NCBI GenBank assembly: GCA_020438595.1
Contig: JAGQUI010000023.1
Location: 1-13,975 of the forward strand
DNA: 13,975 bases
Direction of reading: 5' to 3'
DNA from: Propionibacteriaceae bacterium
Lineage (GTDB): Bacteria; Actinomycetota; Actinomycetes; Propionibacteriales; Propionibacteriaceae
The notes beneath the pieces are model-generated. The model was not told the origin of the DNA. It did not search any database and saw only the letters and a program-made list of their open reading frames with translations. Shown here in pieces: positions 1-8,449 of the stretch (position 1 is the first letter of the stretch; every line of letters begins with the position of its first letter). Position numbers and translations under genes: made by a program.

Positions 1-22
1 TCGACCACGGGATGCCGGACGC

Positions 23-904
23 GTGAACCCCGCGCCCGGTGCGGTCGAGGACCTGCTGCGCGAACTCGCCCCGCAAGTCCCCGCCGCGGCGACTTCGCCG
101 ACGCCGAGGACGCCGTGCAGGAGGCGCTGGTGGGCGCTGCGCTCGAGTGGGCCGACCGGGGGTGCCGGACAATCCGCGCGGCTGGCTGCTCACCGTCGCC
201 GACCGCCGCCTGATCGACGGCTGGCGCAGCGACAGCGCCCGGCGCCGCCGCGAGGTGGCGGACGGCGCCGAGTAGGCCGCGGGCGACGTGTCCGCCGTCG
301 TGGATCGCGACGACTCCCTCGAACTCCTGCTGCGGTGCTGCCAGCCGGCGCTGACCCGGCCGTCCCAGGTGGCGCTCACGCTGCGCGCGGTGGGCGGGCT
401 CACCACCGCGGAGATCGCGAGCGCCTACCTCGTCCCCACCGCGACCATCGCGCAGCGGACCAGCCGGGCCAAGGCGTCGATCCGCGCGGGCGGCGCCCGG
501 TTCGAGCGTCCCGGGCCCACCGAGCTCCCGCAGCGGGTCGCAGCCGTCGCCGAGGTGCTCTACCTGGTCTTCACCGAAGGGCACCCGGCGTCCTCGGGGA
601 CGAGCCTGGTCTGGCTGCGACGTGCTCGCCCGGCTCGCGCCCGGACCGATGGTGTCGCTGAACCGCGTTGGTGGCGCTGGCGATGGTGGAGGGTCCCCTG
701 GCCGGCCTGCTCGCGCTCGAGGTGACATCCGCGGACCCGGCGCTGGCCGATCACCACCGGGTGCGTGCGGTGCGGGCGCAACGACTCGAGCTCGCCGGGC
801 AACCGGAGGAGGCCCGGACCGAGTACCTCGCCGCGGCCCGGATGACGCGGAGCATCCCGGAGCGCACCTACCTCGAGGCCAGGGCCGCGCGGCTCGGGGG
901 CTGA
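23..904 (+). pseudogene. Decayed ECF sigma factor gene (TPR-tailed, ECF42-like)
   Basis: Pieces of one ECF sigma factor lie in order but in all three forward frames. A GTG at 23 opens the N-terminal piece (VEDLLRELAPQV). Bases 88-161 continue one frame over as GDFADAEDAVQEAL. From 162 a third frame gives VPDNPRGWLLTVADRRLIDG, typical of region 2, and runs into an in-frame TAG at 273-275. The same frame resumes with the region 4 helix-turn-helix (GLTTAEIASAYLVPTATIAQR) and VLYLVFTEGHPASSG to about 605. The text then jumps to DVLARLAPGPMVSLNR (619-663), so much of the C-terminal TPR-like domain is missing. One more shift near 664 leads to the family ending (MVEGPLAGL, then IPERTYLEARAARL). Such sigma factors are often linked to DGPF/YCII proteins. 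The seven codons and TGA ending at 26 could be the tail of one, but that is a guess. So many lesions rule out a single sequencing error; the gene is dead. Confidence 0.85.
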
Positions 905-1003
905 GTGGACGGCTGCTCGTTCAATTCCGGGCGGCCGGTACCTGTGGTGCGCGGGCGGCGCGCCGCTAGTCTGTAGCCACCTTTGGACGACGGGGGAGCA
1001 GGC

Positions 1004-2695
1004 ATGGCGAAGTGGGCTACCGGGTTCCGGCGGCTGGGGGCGGTTCTGGCGGTGGCCGTGGGGCTGCTGGCGTGCATCGCGCCGTCCGCACGGGCAGCGG
1101 ATGCTGTCGCGTCCTATCTGGTGAAGGCGACGATCAACGCCGACGGGACGCTGGCCGTGAAGGCCACCCTGACCTTCAACGGGGCCGCCCCCGACCAGGT
1201 GCAGCAGGTCTTCGACACGGTGGTGACCACCGCCGACCGGATGGAGTACCACTACCGCCTCACCGACGTGGCCGCGTCCACCGGGGGCAAGGACCTCGGC
1301 GCGACCGTGAGCGAGGCGTCGGGGAGCACCACCGTGACCATCCCCACCGGCGGGGCGAGCACGGCGATCGAACTCGACTACACGGTGCACGGCGCCGCCA
1401 TGGCGACCGCGAACGACACCACGACGGTCGCCTGGCCGTACCTGCAGGGCCTCGACCTGGCCGTGGACCTCTTCGAGGCGGTGGTCGAGGTGCCGGGGTT
1501 GCCCACGCTGATCGACTGTGAGGCCGGCGACCCGGCCTCGCCGGGGGCTTGCACGTACTACAGCGGCGCCACCCACGAGAACTTCAACCCGACCTTCCAC
1601 CACGAGGCGGCCACGCCGGGCCAGGTCGTGATCGGCGTCGTGCGCTTCCCGACGAACGTGGTGGCGGTGAACCAGGACGTGCGCGAGATCTGGTCGCTCG
1701 ACCGGGCCTTCTCGGCCGCCCCGCTCCCGCTGGGCATCGCACTGGGCGTGCTGGTGCTCGGCGGGCTCGCCCTGTGGGCCGCGCACCGCCGGATCGGCAG
1801 GGACGCGACGGTCGGTGGCGACCCCGTCCTGGTCGCCGAGTTCGCGCCGATCGGGCCCGGGCAGAGCGAATTCCGGGTGCTGGACGGCGTCCGTCCCGGC
1901 GAGGTGGGCACGCTCGTCGACGAGCGGGTCGACCCGATCGACGTCACCGCGACCCTGCTCGACCTGGCCGTCCGCGGGCACCTGCGGATCACCGAGTTGC
2001 CCCTGGAGTCCGCGCACGCCACGAGCGACTGGACGTTCGCCCGCCGCCAGGGCGCCGACACCCTGCTCGACTACGAGCACACGCTGCTCGACGCGGTCGC
2101 ACCGGTCCAGGGCGACCCGGTGCAGGTGTCGAACCTGGCCGGCAGCGTGGGCGCGGTGATCGGCGACGTGCAGTCCCAGCTGTACGACGAAGTCGTGAAG
2201 CGCGGGTGGTTCGCCCGGCGTCCCGACTCGACCCGCAACCAGTGGGCGCTGATCGGCTGGGTCGGCCTCGGCGTGGCCGTGGTCGTGACCATCGTGCTGG
2301 CCGCGTTCACGCACTTCGGCCTGGCCGGGCTCGCGCTGATCGCGATCGCGCTCGGCGTCGTGCTGGTCGGCCAGGAGATGCCGGCGCGCACCGCGACCGG
2401 CACCGGCGTGCTGACCGGCCTCGACGTGCTGCGCGGCAGCCTGCTCACCCAGCCCGTCGACACGCTGCCGACGGGCCGGGGCTACCAGCAGATGTCCGCG
2501 CTGCTGCCGTACGCGGTCGTGCTCGGCGGCAAGGAGCGCTGGCTGCAGGCGATGGCCGACTCCGACGACGACGACCTGCCCGACTCCACCGACCTGGACT
2601 GGTACCACGGTCCCGACAGCTGGCACCTCGCCGACCTGCCGGCGTCGCTGGCGAACTTCGTCACCACGGTGCAGGGCACGCTGTTCAGCCGGTGA
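1004..2695 (+). CDS. DUF2207 domain-containing membrane protein
   Basis: This 563-residue protein of the DUF2207 (YciQ-like) family has no established function. A signal peptide covers residues 1-31 (RR, a hydrophobic core, then SARA). The extracytoplasmic domain (about 32-238) holds two cysteines, C172 and C183, which could pair. A transmembrane helix follows at about 241-261, then the family's cytoplasmic part with RPGEVGTLVDERVDPIDVTATLLDLAVRGHLRI (from residue 297). Two further membrane segments lie at about 413-457, and the C-terminus is acidic (a run of Asp near 520). ATG 1004 is chosen over a TTG at 983 because GGGGGAG ends about six bases before it and it places the signal peptide at the N-terminus. 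The stop overlaps the next gene's GTG, so this is probably the first gene of a three-gene coupled unit. The family assignment is firm; the role is unknown. Confidence 0.88.
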   Translation: MAKWATGFRRLGAVLAVAVGLLACIAPSARAADAVASYLVKATINADGTLAVKATLTFNGAAPDQVQQVFDTVVTTADRMEYHYRLTDVAASTGGKDLGATVSEASGSTTVTIPTGGASTAIELDYTVHGAAMATANDTTTVAWPYLQGLDLAVDLFEAVVEVPGLPTLIDCEAGDPASPGACTYYSGATHENFNPTFHHEAATPGQVVIGVVRFPTNVVAVNQDVREIWSLDRAFSAAPLPLGIALGVLVLGGLALWAAHRRIGRDATVGGDPVLVAEFAPIGPGQSEFRVLDGVRPGEVGTLVDERVDPIDVTATLLDLAVRGHLRITELPLESAHATSDWTFARRQGADTLLDYEHTLLDAVAPVQGDPVQVSNLAGSVGAVIGDVQSQLYDEVVKRGWFARRPDSTRNQWALIGWVGLGVAVVVTIVLAAFTHFGLAGLALIAIALGVVLVGQEMPARTATGTGVLTGLDVLRGSLLTQPVDTLPTGRGYQQMSALLPYAVVLGGKERWLQAMADSDDDDLPDSTDLDWYHGPDSWHLADLPASLANFVTTVQGTLFSR

Positions 2696-3675
2696 GTCCC
2701 GTGCGCCTCGCCACGATCGGCACCAGCTGGATCACCACGCAGTTCGCGGACGCGGTGGCGCGCGTGCCGGGGGTGGAACTCGCCGTCGCGTACTCCCGGG
2801 ATCCGGATCGGGCCGCGGCATTCGCCGCGCAGATCGGGGCGGCGGGCTCGAGCGCGGACCTGCCCGGCCTGCTCGCGTCCGGGGAGTTGGACGCCGTGTA
2901 CGTGGCCTCGCCGAACAGCGCGCACTTCGACCACGCGCTCGCCGCGATCCGGGCCGGCAAGCACGTGCTGGTCGAGAAGCCGGCCACGCCGACGGCCGCG
3001 GAGTTCGCCACGCTCGTCGCCGAGGCCCGCGCGGCCGGGGTGGTGCTGCTGGAGGCGATGCGCAGCGCCCACGACCCGGGCATGGCCCGGGTGCGGGAGC
3101 TGGTCGACGAGGTGGGGCCCGTGCGGCGGGTATCGCTGCGCTACAGCCAGCGGTCGTCGCGCTACGACCTGGTGCTGGCGGGGGAGCGGGTGAACATCTT
3201 CGATCCGGCGATGGCCGGCGGGGCTCTGAACGACCTCGGCGTGTACTGCGTGAGCGCGCTGGTCGGGCTGTTCGGCGAGCCGGAGCGGGTCGTGGCTGCG
3301 ACGGTGCCGGTCAGCGGTGGCGCGGACGGTGCGGGCGCCGCGCTCGCGTCCTACCCCGGGTTCGCGGCCGACCTGAGCTGGTCGAAGATCACCGCTTCGG
3401 ACGTGCCCAGCGAGGTGCAGGGCGAGCTCGGCACCCTGCTGATCGACCAGATCGCGGCGCCCCGGCTGCTCGAACTGCACCGCCTCGACGGCAGCGAGGT
3501 CGAGTCGGTGGTCGACGCCCCCGCGTTCGACCTGAGCCCGGAGTTGCGTGCCTTCGCGTCCCTGTGCGCGGGCGAGGGCGACGCGTCCGCCGACCACGAG
3601 CGCACGCTCGCCACCCTGCGCACGATCGAGGCCATCCGGGTCGCCGCGGGCACTCCCGGGCGGGGACCCAGGTGA
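2692..3675 (+). CDS. Gfo/Idh/MocA family NAD(P)-dependent oxidoreductase
   Basis: This 327-residue protein has the two-domain layout of glucose-fructose oxidoreductase/inositol dehydrogenase relatives. The N-terminal Rossmann fold begins RLATIGTSWITTQF (residues 5-18), a variant of the glycine-rich dinucleotide loop seen in YulF-like members. It continues with VYVASPNSAHFDHAL and the hallmark EKP (95-97), whose Lys is the conserved catalytic-site residue. The C-terminal domain carries GGALNDLGVY (176-185). Members oxidise or reduce sugars, cyclitols or related polyols with NAD(P); the substrate here cannot be read from sequence. GTG 2692 overlaps the upstream stop as GTGA, which favours coupled translation. 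A second in-frame GTG at 2701 would remove only three residues and cannot be excluded. The gene's own stop overlaps the next gene in the same GTGA manner. Confidence 0.88.
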   Translation: MSPVRLATIGTSWITTQFADAVARVPGVELAVAYSRDPDRAAAFAAQIGAAGSSADLPGLLASGELDAVYVASPNSAHFDHALAAIRAGKHVLVEKPATPTAAEFATLVAEARAAGVVLLEAMRSAHDPGMARVRELVDEVGPVRRVSLRYSQRSSRYDLVLAGERVNIFDPAMAGGALNDLGVYCVSALVGLFGEPERVVAATVPVSGGADGAGAALASYPGFAADLSWSKITASDVPSEVQGELGTLLIDQIAAPRLLELHRLDGSEVESVVDAPAFDLSPELRAFASLCAGEGDASADHERTLATLRTIEAIRVAAGTPGRGPR

Positions 3676-4112
3676 CCGAGGCCGCGTCGCCTCCTCGCCG
3701 GGCGGTCAGTCCCGCGGACGTCGTCGACGTGTTCGTCTACGTGGTCGTGCTGAACCTCGCCGCCGAATACGTGCCCCTGGTCATCACGGAGACGTTCACG
3801 CTGTCGCTGCTCACCGCGCTGCTGCTCAAACTGACCCTCGAGGTGGTGGTGTTCCTGAAGAACCGGGCCAAGCGCCGGTTCAAGGCCGCCACGACGGTGC
3901 CCGCCAGGGTCTTCGCCGGCCTGCTGCTGTGGCTGATCCTGGTCGGCAGCAAGTTCGTCGTGCTGGAGTTGATCGCCCTGCTCTTCGCCGGCTCGGTGAC
4001 GCTCGGCGGGTTCTTCTCGGTGACCGGCCTGATCATCGTCCTGCTCCTTGCGCGGGCCGGCGTCCGCCGCCTGCTCGCCGAACCCGCGGACCAGGTCGGG
4101 GACGGTTCCTGA
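3672..4112 (+). CDS. Small multi-pass membrane protein of unknown function
   Basis: This 146-residue protein is dominated by hydrophobic segments. Probable membrane helices lie at about residues 17-33, 43-62, 79-97 and 98-127, the last possibly two short helices. A basic loop sits between the second and third (KNRAKRRFKAA, near 63-73). The N-terminus is short and polar and the C-terminus ends in acidic and polar residues. It resembles conserved actinobacterial hypothetical membrane proteins beginning DVVDVFVYVVVLNLA, but I know of no function. GTG 3672 overlaps the upstream oxidoreductase stop by four bases (GTGA); longer in-frame readings start inside the oxidoreductase gene and are unlikely. 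It is the last gene of the coupled unit that starts at 1004. Confidence 0.8.
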   Translation: MTEAASPPRRAVSPADVVDVFVYVVVLNLAAEYVPLVITETFTLSLLTALLLKLTLEVVVFLKNRAKRRFKAATTVPARVFAGLLLWLILVGSKFVVLELIALLFAGSVTLGGFFSVTGLIIVLLLARAGVRRLLAEPADQVGDGS

Positions 4113-4142
4113 CTCGGTCCACCGCTCCAGCCGCGCCTCCGG

Positions 4143-4484
4143 GTGAAGGGCCCGGTGGGCCGGGCGATCCTGCACCCGCAAACGGTGAGCATGCTCACCC
4201 ACGACCTCGACCCGGACGGGACGCACCGCCACACCGATCTCGGCTTCGCGTTCCTCGCGGACGGGGAACCGACCGGACGTCCTGCCAAAGGGGAGCCGGC
4301 CGAGCTTCGCTGGGTCACTGCCGAGGAGTTGGCCGTGCTCGCCGACATGCCGCCGAACGCCCGGGAGGTCGCCGGAATCGTCGTCGACGGCGTCCGCACA
4401 GAGTGGAGCCGGTTCCGATCGCCGAGTTCGAACGCTGATCGCTCGTCGTCCCCACCCGCGTCAGAACAACAAAGTGTTCCGTAG
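4143..4484 (+). pseudogene. Probable C-terminal remnant of a Nudix hydrolase gene
   Basis: The frame opened by GTG 4143 reads HRHTDLGFAFLADG and then GEPAELRWVTAEELAVLADMPPNAREVA. This resembles the C-terminal strand and helix of actinobacterial Nudix hydrolases, where an H(T/V)DL strand follows the catalytic box. The Nudix box itself (G-x5-E-x7-R-E-x2-E-E-x-G-x) is absent: the upstream DNA belongs to the intact membrane-protein gene ending at 4112. No good Shine-Dalgarno precedes the GTG. After about 4420 the translation turns into low-complexity Ser/Pro/Gln residues, suggesting the original stop has also been lost. A short functional gene is possible but unlikely. The family call rests on pattern memory, so confidence is moderate. 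Confidence 0.45.
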
Positions 4485-4499
4485 CGGCCGACTACGGCC
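4464..4499 (-). terminator. Two small hairpins downstream of glyA, possible terminator
   Basis: Two perfect inverted repeats lie just past the glyA stop as read on the minus strand. GGCCG-ACTA-CGGCC is at 4486-4499 and GAACA-ACAAAG-TGTTC is at 4464-4479 (plus-strand letters). Each stem is only five base pairs and no clear U-run follows, so this is a weak candidate. The place is right for ending glyA transcription. Confidence 0.3.
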
Positions 4500-4522
4500 T
4501 CGACGGGATACTTTGCGTGGGG

Positions 4523-5962
4523 TCAGACCTCCAGGCCGGGGTAGAGCGGGTTCGCGCCCAGCAGCTCGGCGGACGCGGCGCGGGTCCGCTCGGCGACGCC
4601 GTCGGCGAGGGTGTACTTCGCCTTGCCCGGCGCGCCGGCAGCGGTGGCCACCGGGGTGGTCGCCTTGAGCACGTTGGTGATCAGCTCGGCGACGGTGTCG
4701 AACTCCGCGGCGCCGAAACCGCGGCTGGTCAGCGCGGGCGTGCCGATCCGGACGCCGGTGGTGTACCAGGCGCCGTTCGGGTCGTTCGGGACGGAGTTGC
4801 GGTTCGTCACGATGCCGGCGTCCAGCAGCGCCGACTCCGCCTGCCGGCCGGTGAGCCCGAACGAACCCACGTCGAGCAGCACGATGTGGTTGTCGGTGCC
4901 GCCGGTGACCAGGTCCACCCCGCGCCGGAGCAGGCCGTCCGCGAGGGTCTTCGCGTTGTCCGCCACCGCCTGCGCGTAGGTCTGGAAGGACGTCTGCCGG
5001 GCCTCGGCGAACGCCACCGCCTTCGCCGCCATGATGTGGCTGAGCGGGCCGCCGAGCACCATCGGGCAGCCACGGTCCACCGCGGGCTGGTACTCGGCGG
5101 TGGCCAGCACGAACCCGCCACGCGGGCCGCGCAGCGACTTGTGGGTGGTGGACGCGACCACGTCCGCGTACGGGATCGGGTTCTCCTCGCCCGTGAACAC
5201 CTTGCCCGCCACCAGCCCGGCGAAGTGCGCCATGTCGACGAACAGAGTGGCGCCCACCTCGTCGGCGATGTCGCGCATCTTCGCGAAGTTCACCCGCCGC
5301 GGGTACGCCGAGTAGCCGGCGACCAGGATCAGCGGCTTGAACTCGCGGGCGTCCGCGAGCAGCTTGTCGTAGTCGATCAGGCCGGTCTCGGGGTGGGTGC
5401 CGTAGGAGTGCTGGCGGAACATCTTGCCGGAGATGTTGTGCCGGAAGCCGTGGGTGAGGTGGCCACCGGCGTCCAGCGCCATGCCCATCACCCGCTGCTG
5501 GTTGAAGGTGGCCCGCAGTGACTCCCAGTCATCCTCGGTGAGGTCGTTCACCGTCTTCGCGCCGAGCTTCTCAAGCGCAGGGCTCTCCACCCGGTGGGAG
5601 AGGATCGACCAGTACGCGACCAGGTTCGCGTCGATGCCCGAGTGCGGCTGCACGTAGGCGTACTCGGCGCCGAACAGCTCCCGCGCGTGCTCGGCCGCGA
5701 CCGCCTCGACGGTGTCGACGTTCTGGCACCCCGCGTAGAAGCGGTGCCCCACCGTGCCCTCGGCGTACTTGTCGCTCAGCCAGGTGCCCATCGTCATCAG
5801 CACCGGCAGGGACGCGTAGTTCTCGCTCGCGATCAGCTTCAGCGACGCCCGCTGGTCGCGCAGCTCGGCCCGGGTCGCCTCGGCGATCCGGGGTTCGATG
5901 CCCCCGACCACGCCGAGGATCTGGCTGTAGACGGACGAAGCGGTGCTGGCGAGATCGGTCAC
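4523..5962 (-). CDS. glyA: Serine hydroxymethyltransferase (glycine hydroxymethyltransferase)
   Basis: This PLP enzyme interconverts serine plus tetrahydrofolate with glycine plus 5,10-methylene-tetrahydrofolate in the cytoplasm, supplying one-carbon units. The 479-residue protein shows LIASENYAS (43-51), the [14 protein letters not shown] substrate/PLP region (66-79), [13 protein letters not shown] (241-253) with the pyridine-binding Asp at 243, and [13 protein letters not shown] (271-283) with PLP lysine K275. It is about 50-60 residues longer than the E. coli enzyme. The extra length fits the segment around residues 125-195 (including [16 protein letters not shown] and [16 protein letters not shown]), a known long form found in many actinobacteria. 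GTG is the start: GAGGAG lies about six bases upstream on the minus strand, and the protein begins where family members do. Reading upstream past this start only enters the antisense of the neighbouring oxidoreductase. The gene is monocistronic here and divergent from that oxidoreductase. Confidence 0.96.
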   Translation of the reverse strand: MTDLASTASSVYSQILGVVGGIEPRIAEATRAELRDQRASLKLIASENYASLPVLMTMGTWLSDKYAEGTVGHRFYAGCQNVDTVEAVAAEHARELFGAEYAYVQPHSGIDANLVAYWSILSHRVESPALEKLGAKTVNDLTEDDWESLRATFNQQRVMGMALDAGGHLTHGFRHNISGKMFRQHSYGTHPETGLIDYDKLLADAREFKPLILVAGYSAYPRRVNFAKMRDIADEVGATLFVDMAHFAGLVAGKVFTGEENPIPYADVVASTTHKSLRGPRGGFVLATAEYQPAVDRGCPMVLGGPLSHIMAAKAVAFAEARQTSFQTYAQAVADNAKTLADGLLRRGVDLVTGGTDNHIVLLDVGSFGLTGRQAESALLDAGIVTNRNSVPNDPNGAWYTTGVRIGTPALTSRGFGAAEFDTVAELITNVLKATTPVATAAGAPGKAKYTLADGVAERTRAASAELLGANPLYPGLEV

Positions 5963-6091
5963 GGGTGCTCCTCGGATCGGGCGACGCCCAACTCTATCCG
6001 GCGGGCGCGCGGCCGACCGCAGGATCCGGGGTGTCGGACGCGCGCCCGCGGGCCTAACCTGCTGGTGGAGTCGAACCCGGGAGGACGTGGC
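5963..6091. promoter_or_regulatory. Divergent intergenic region between glyA and the oxidoreductase
   Basis: These 129 bases must hold both promoters. For glyA (minus strand) a -10-like TAGAGT lies at 5991-5996, without a convincing -35. For the oxidoreductase (plus strand) TAACCT at 6055-6060 follows GTCGGA (6033-6038) by 16 bases, a loose match to actinobacterial housekeeping promoters. Ribosome sites are clear on both sides: GAGGAG before glyA and GGGAGGA before 6092. No strong palindrome or riboswitch was recognised. Confidence 0.4.
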
Positions 6092-7102
6092 ATGCGAGCG
6101 ATCGGCTACACCGAGGCGGGGCCGGCATCGGTCCTGGCCGACATCGAACTGCCCGAACCGGTGGCCGTCGGCCGCGACCTGCTGGTCGGCGTGCACGCGG
6201 TCTCGGTGAACCCCGTGGACACCAAGGTGCGGGTGCGTGGCGGCGCCGCGCCGGGGGAGCAGTACAAGGTGCTCGGCTGGGACGTGGCCGGCACCGTGCT
6301 CGCGGTCGGGGCGGACGTGACCCGGTTCGCCCCCGACGACGAGGTGTTCTACGCGGGCACCCTGAACCGGCCGGGCGGCAACAGCGAACTGCACCTGGTC
6401 GACGAGCGGATTGTCGCGCACAAGCCCGCCTCGCTGGACTTCGCGGGCGCCGCGGCGCTGCCGCTGACCTCGATCACCGCCTGGGAGTTGCTCTTCGACC
6501 GGCTCGGCGTGCCGCGGGACGGGGGCCAGGGCCGGACGCTGCTGGTGGTGGGCGCCGCGGGCGGCGTCGGCTCGATCCTCGTCCAGCTGGCCGCCCGGCT
6601 GACCGGGCTGCGGGTGGTCGGCACGGCTTCGCGCCCGCAGACCGCCGAGTGGGTGCGCGCGCTGGGCGCCGACGCCGTGGTCGACCACGGCCGTCCGCTG
6701 GCCGCGCAACTGGCCGATCTCGGCATCGACGCCGTGGAGTACATCGCCTCCCTCACCCACACCGACGACCACTTCCCCGACCTGGTGAAGGTGCTCGCAC
6801 CGCAGGGCCGGATCGGGCTGATCGACGACCCGGCGGAGCTGGACGCCCGGCTGCTGAAGCAGAAGGCGGCCTCCCTGCACTGGGAGTACATGTTCGCGCG
6901 CCCCATGTTCGACACCCCGGACGTGGCCGAGCAGGGCCGGATCCTGGCGGAGGTGGCCCGGCTCGCCGACGCGGGCGTCCTGCGCACCACGATGGACGCG
7001 GTCCACGGCGAGATCTGCGCGGCCAACCTGCGCCGGGCGCACGAGTTCATCGAGTCGGGACGGGCGCGGGGCAAGGTCGTCCTGGCCGGCTGGCCAAACT
7101 GA
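6092..7102 (+). CDS. Zinc-type alcohol dehydrogenase-like / quinone oxidoreductase family protein
   Basis: This 336-residue member of the medium-chain dehydrogenase/reductase superfamily is of the zinc-independent quinone-oxidoreductase type (annotated in databases as zinc-binding alcohol dehydrogenase family protein). It has an N-terminal GroES-like domain ([10 protein letters not shown] at 38-47, [13 protein letters not shown] at 61-73) and a Rossmann domain with the NAD(P)H loop [11 protein letters not shown] (152-162). The structural and catalytic zinc ligands of true alcohol dehydrogenases (the Cys-rich lobe and GHE motif) are absent. The expected chemistry is NADPH-dependent reduction of quinones or reactive enones in the cytosol; the physiological substrate is unknown. 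ATG 6092 follows GGGAGGA by about six bases and matches the family N-terminus ([10 protein letters not shown]). It is divergent from glyA and followed by a separate gene, so it is probably transcribed alone. Confidence 0.9.
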   Translation: MRAIGYTEAGPASVLADIELPEPVAVGRDLLVGVHAVSVNPVDTKVRVRGGAAPGEQYKVLGWDVAGTVLAVGADVTRFAPDDEVFYAGTLNRPGGNSELHLVDERIVAHKPASLDFAGAAALPLTSITAWELLFDRLGVPRDGGQGRTLLVVGAAGGVGSILVQLAARLTGLRVVGTASRPQTAEWVRALGADAVVDHGRPLAAQLADLGIDAVEYIASLTHTDDHFPDLVKVLAPQGRIGLIDDPAELDARLLKQKAASLHWEYMFARPMFDTPDVAEQGRILAEVARLADAGVLRTTMDAVHGEICAANLRRAHEFIESGRARGKVVLAGWPN

Positions 7103-7122
7103 CGGGTACGAACTGCGTGGCA

Positions 7123-7142
7123 CCGGCCGCTTGTCGGACCGG
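7123..7142 (+). terminator. Bulged hairpin after the oxidoreductase gene
   Basis: CCGGCCG (7123-7129), loop CTTGT, then CGG-A-CCGG (7135-7142) form a 7-bp stem with one bulged A, 20 bases past the oxidoreductase stop. There is no U-tract. It may be a weak terminator or simply chance in GC-rich DNA. Confidence 0.3.
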
Positions 7143-7182
7143 CTGGTTATGGTGGGCGGACCCCCAGTAACCAGGAGTCACG

Positions 7183-8412
7183 ATGAGTTCGACCGACCCG
7201 CAGTTCCCGCGTCCGGAGACGTCCGGGGTGGCGCAGCAGCCGGCACCCACGGCGCAGGGTGCCGACCGTCCGCCCGTGCCCGTGCCGCAGCCGTACGGTT
7301 GGGCCCCGGCCGCGCAGCCCGCCCCGGCGGCGGTGAAGCAGAAGGGGTCGTTCGCGCGCGGCTTCGGCGCCGGTGCCGGCGCCGGTGTCGGACTCGGCCT
7401 CGTGCTGGCCGTGGGCATGGTGGTCTCCTCGCTCGTGTTCGGCCTGCTCGCCGGCGCGGTCGCCGCCCAGGCCTCCACCGGCACGACGAACCTGGAGACG
7501 ATCTGGGGCAGCCCGACCGCCGGGAACCAGATCCGGGCGATCCAGGTCACTGGCACGATCCTCGCCGGCGCCTCGGACGGCTCGATGCTCAGCGGCGGCA
7601 CCTACGGCTACGAGGTGGCGGCCGAGATCGATGCCCTGGAGGCCGCGGACGCGGCCGGCCTGCTGCTGCTGGTCAACACCCCCGGCGGGTCGATCAACGG
7701 CTCGAAGGCGATGGCCGACGCGATCGCCCGCTATCAGGAGCGCACCGGGAAGAAGGTCGTCGTGCACGTGCAGGGCATGTCCGCCTCGGGTGGCATGTAC
7801 ACCATGGCCGGTGCCGACGAGATCATCGCCGACTACGGCTCGCTGATCGGCAGCATCGGGGTGATCTTCGGCCCGTTCGAGCGGTACCGCGACGTCACGG
7901 CGACCACCGGCACCATCCTGACCCCGGGAGTGGTGACCACCGGGGGGATCGAGCAGACCTACCTCACCATGGGCCGCGACAAGGACCTCGGCAACCCGTT
8001 CCGGGACATGTCGAAGGAGGAGCGGGAGGTCCTGACCGCGGGCCTGCAGAACGTCTACGACGACTTCGTCGAGCAGGTGGCCGCCGGGCGGGACCTGACG
8101 CCGGCGTTCATCACCGGGGAGCTCGGCGCGCACATCTTCGACGCGGAGACCGCGATCGACAAGGGCCTGATCGATTCCCAGATGGGCATCGACGAGGCGT
8201 ACCGCCACGCCGCCACCGTGATGGGCGTCGACCCCGACGACACCCGGGTGGTCTCGCCGGCCGCCCCGACGGTGTTCGAGCAGCTGCTGGGCGCCGAGGC
8301 CCGGGTACCCGGCCACACTCCGCAGTGGCAGGAGGGCGACCAGCCCTCGGCGGCGATCTGCGGAGGTGCGCCGCACGCCCTCGTCTTCCACGGGCAGCCC
8401 GTCTGCGGTTGA
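7183..8412 (+). CDS. Membrane-anchored S49 family serine peptidase (SppA type)
   Basis: S49 peptidases use a Ser/Lys dyad to cut signal-peptide remnants and other membrane-associated peptides. This 409-residue protein has a Pro/Ala/Gln-rich cytoplasmic N-terminus (1-50), one membrane segment at about 62-95 with a Gly/Ala-rich start, and an external S49 domain. The oxyanion strand is LLLVNTPGGSINGS (161-174). Nucleophile S202 sits in MSASGGMY, followed by GSLIGSIGVIFG (219-230). The general-base lysine is probably K267 in MGRDKDLGNPFRDMSKEE, which aligns with the G-x-Y-K motif of SppA; an Asp replaces the usual Tyr. Only two cysteines occur in the whole protein, C393 and C408, both in the last 17 residues and predicted to be outside the membrane. 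ATG 7183 is preceded by AGGAG at the right distance. The call as an active S49 peptidase is strong; its substrate is unknown. Confidence 0.9.
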   Translation: MSSTDPQFPRPETSGVAQQPAPTAQGADRPPVPVPQPYGWAPAAQPAPAAVKQKGSFARGFGAGAGAGVGLGLVLAVGMVVSSLVFGLLAGAVAAQASTGTTNLETIWGSPTAGNQIRAIQVTGTILAGASDGSMLSGGTYGYEVAAEIDALEAADAAGLLLLVNTPGGSINGSKAMADAIARYQERTGKKVVVHVQGMSASGGMYTMAGADEIIADYGSLIGSIGVIFGPFERYRDVTATTGTILTPGVVTTGGIEQTYLTMGRDKDLGNPFRDMSKEEREVLTAGLQNVYDDFVEQVAAGRDLTPAFITGELGAHIFDAETAIDKGLIDSQMGIDEAYRHAATVMGVDPDDTRVVSPAAPTVFEQLLGAEARVPGHTPQWQEGDQPSAAICGGAPHALVFHGQPVCG

Positions 8413-8438
8413 ACGACCTCGCGGTGTGGGTCGGTTCA
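8410..8438 (+). terminator. Hairpin overlapping the peptidase stop codon
   Basis: TGAACGACC (8410-8418) can pair with GGTCGGTTCA (8429-8438) with one bulged G, leaving a 10-base loop. It begins at the TGA stop of the peptidase gene. No T-run follows directly, although TTTTT occurs 25 bases further on inside the next promoter region. It would separate the peptidase from the regulator gene. Confidence 0.35.
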
Positions 8439-8449
8439 CACTGATACGG

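Noticed and set aside
560..2626. A 688-codon open frame on the minus strand opposite the DUF2207 gene
   Set aside because: Its translation is low-complexity, rich in His/Arg/Gly/Val/Gln, with no domain. It is the typical antisense shadow of a GC-rich gene, and the plus strand codes for a clear family protein.
5963..7123. Upstream extension of the glyA frame on the minus strand
   Set aside because: The frame stays open by chance through the antisense of the oxidoreductase. The true start is the GTG at 5960-5962 with GAGGAG before it and the normal family N-terminus.
7147..8439. Long open frames in alternate frames on both strands over the S49 peptidase
   Set aside because: Their compositions are Arg/Gly/His-rich without domains, whereas the 7183-8412 frame has a ribosome site and catalytic motifs.
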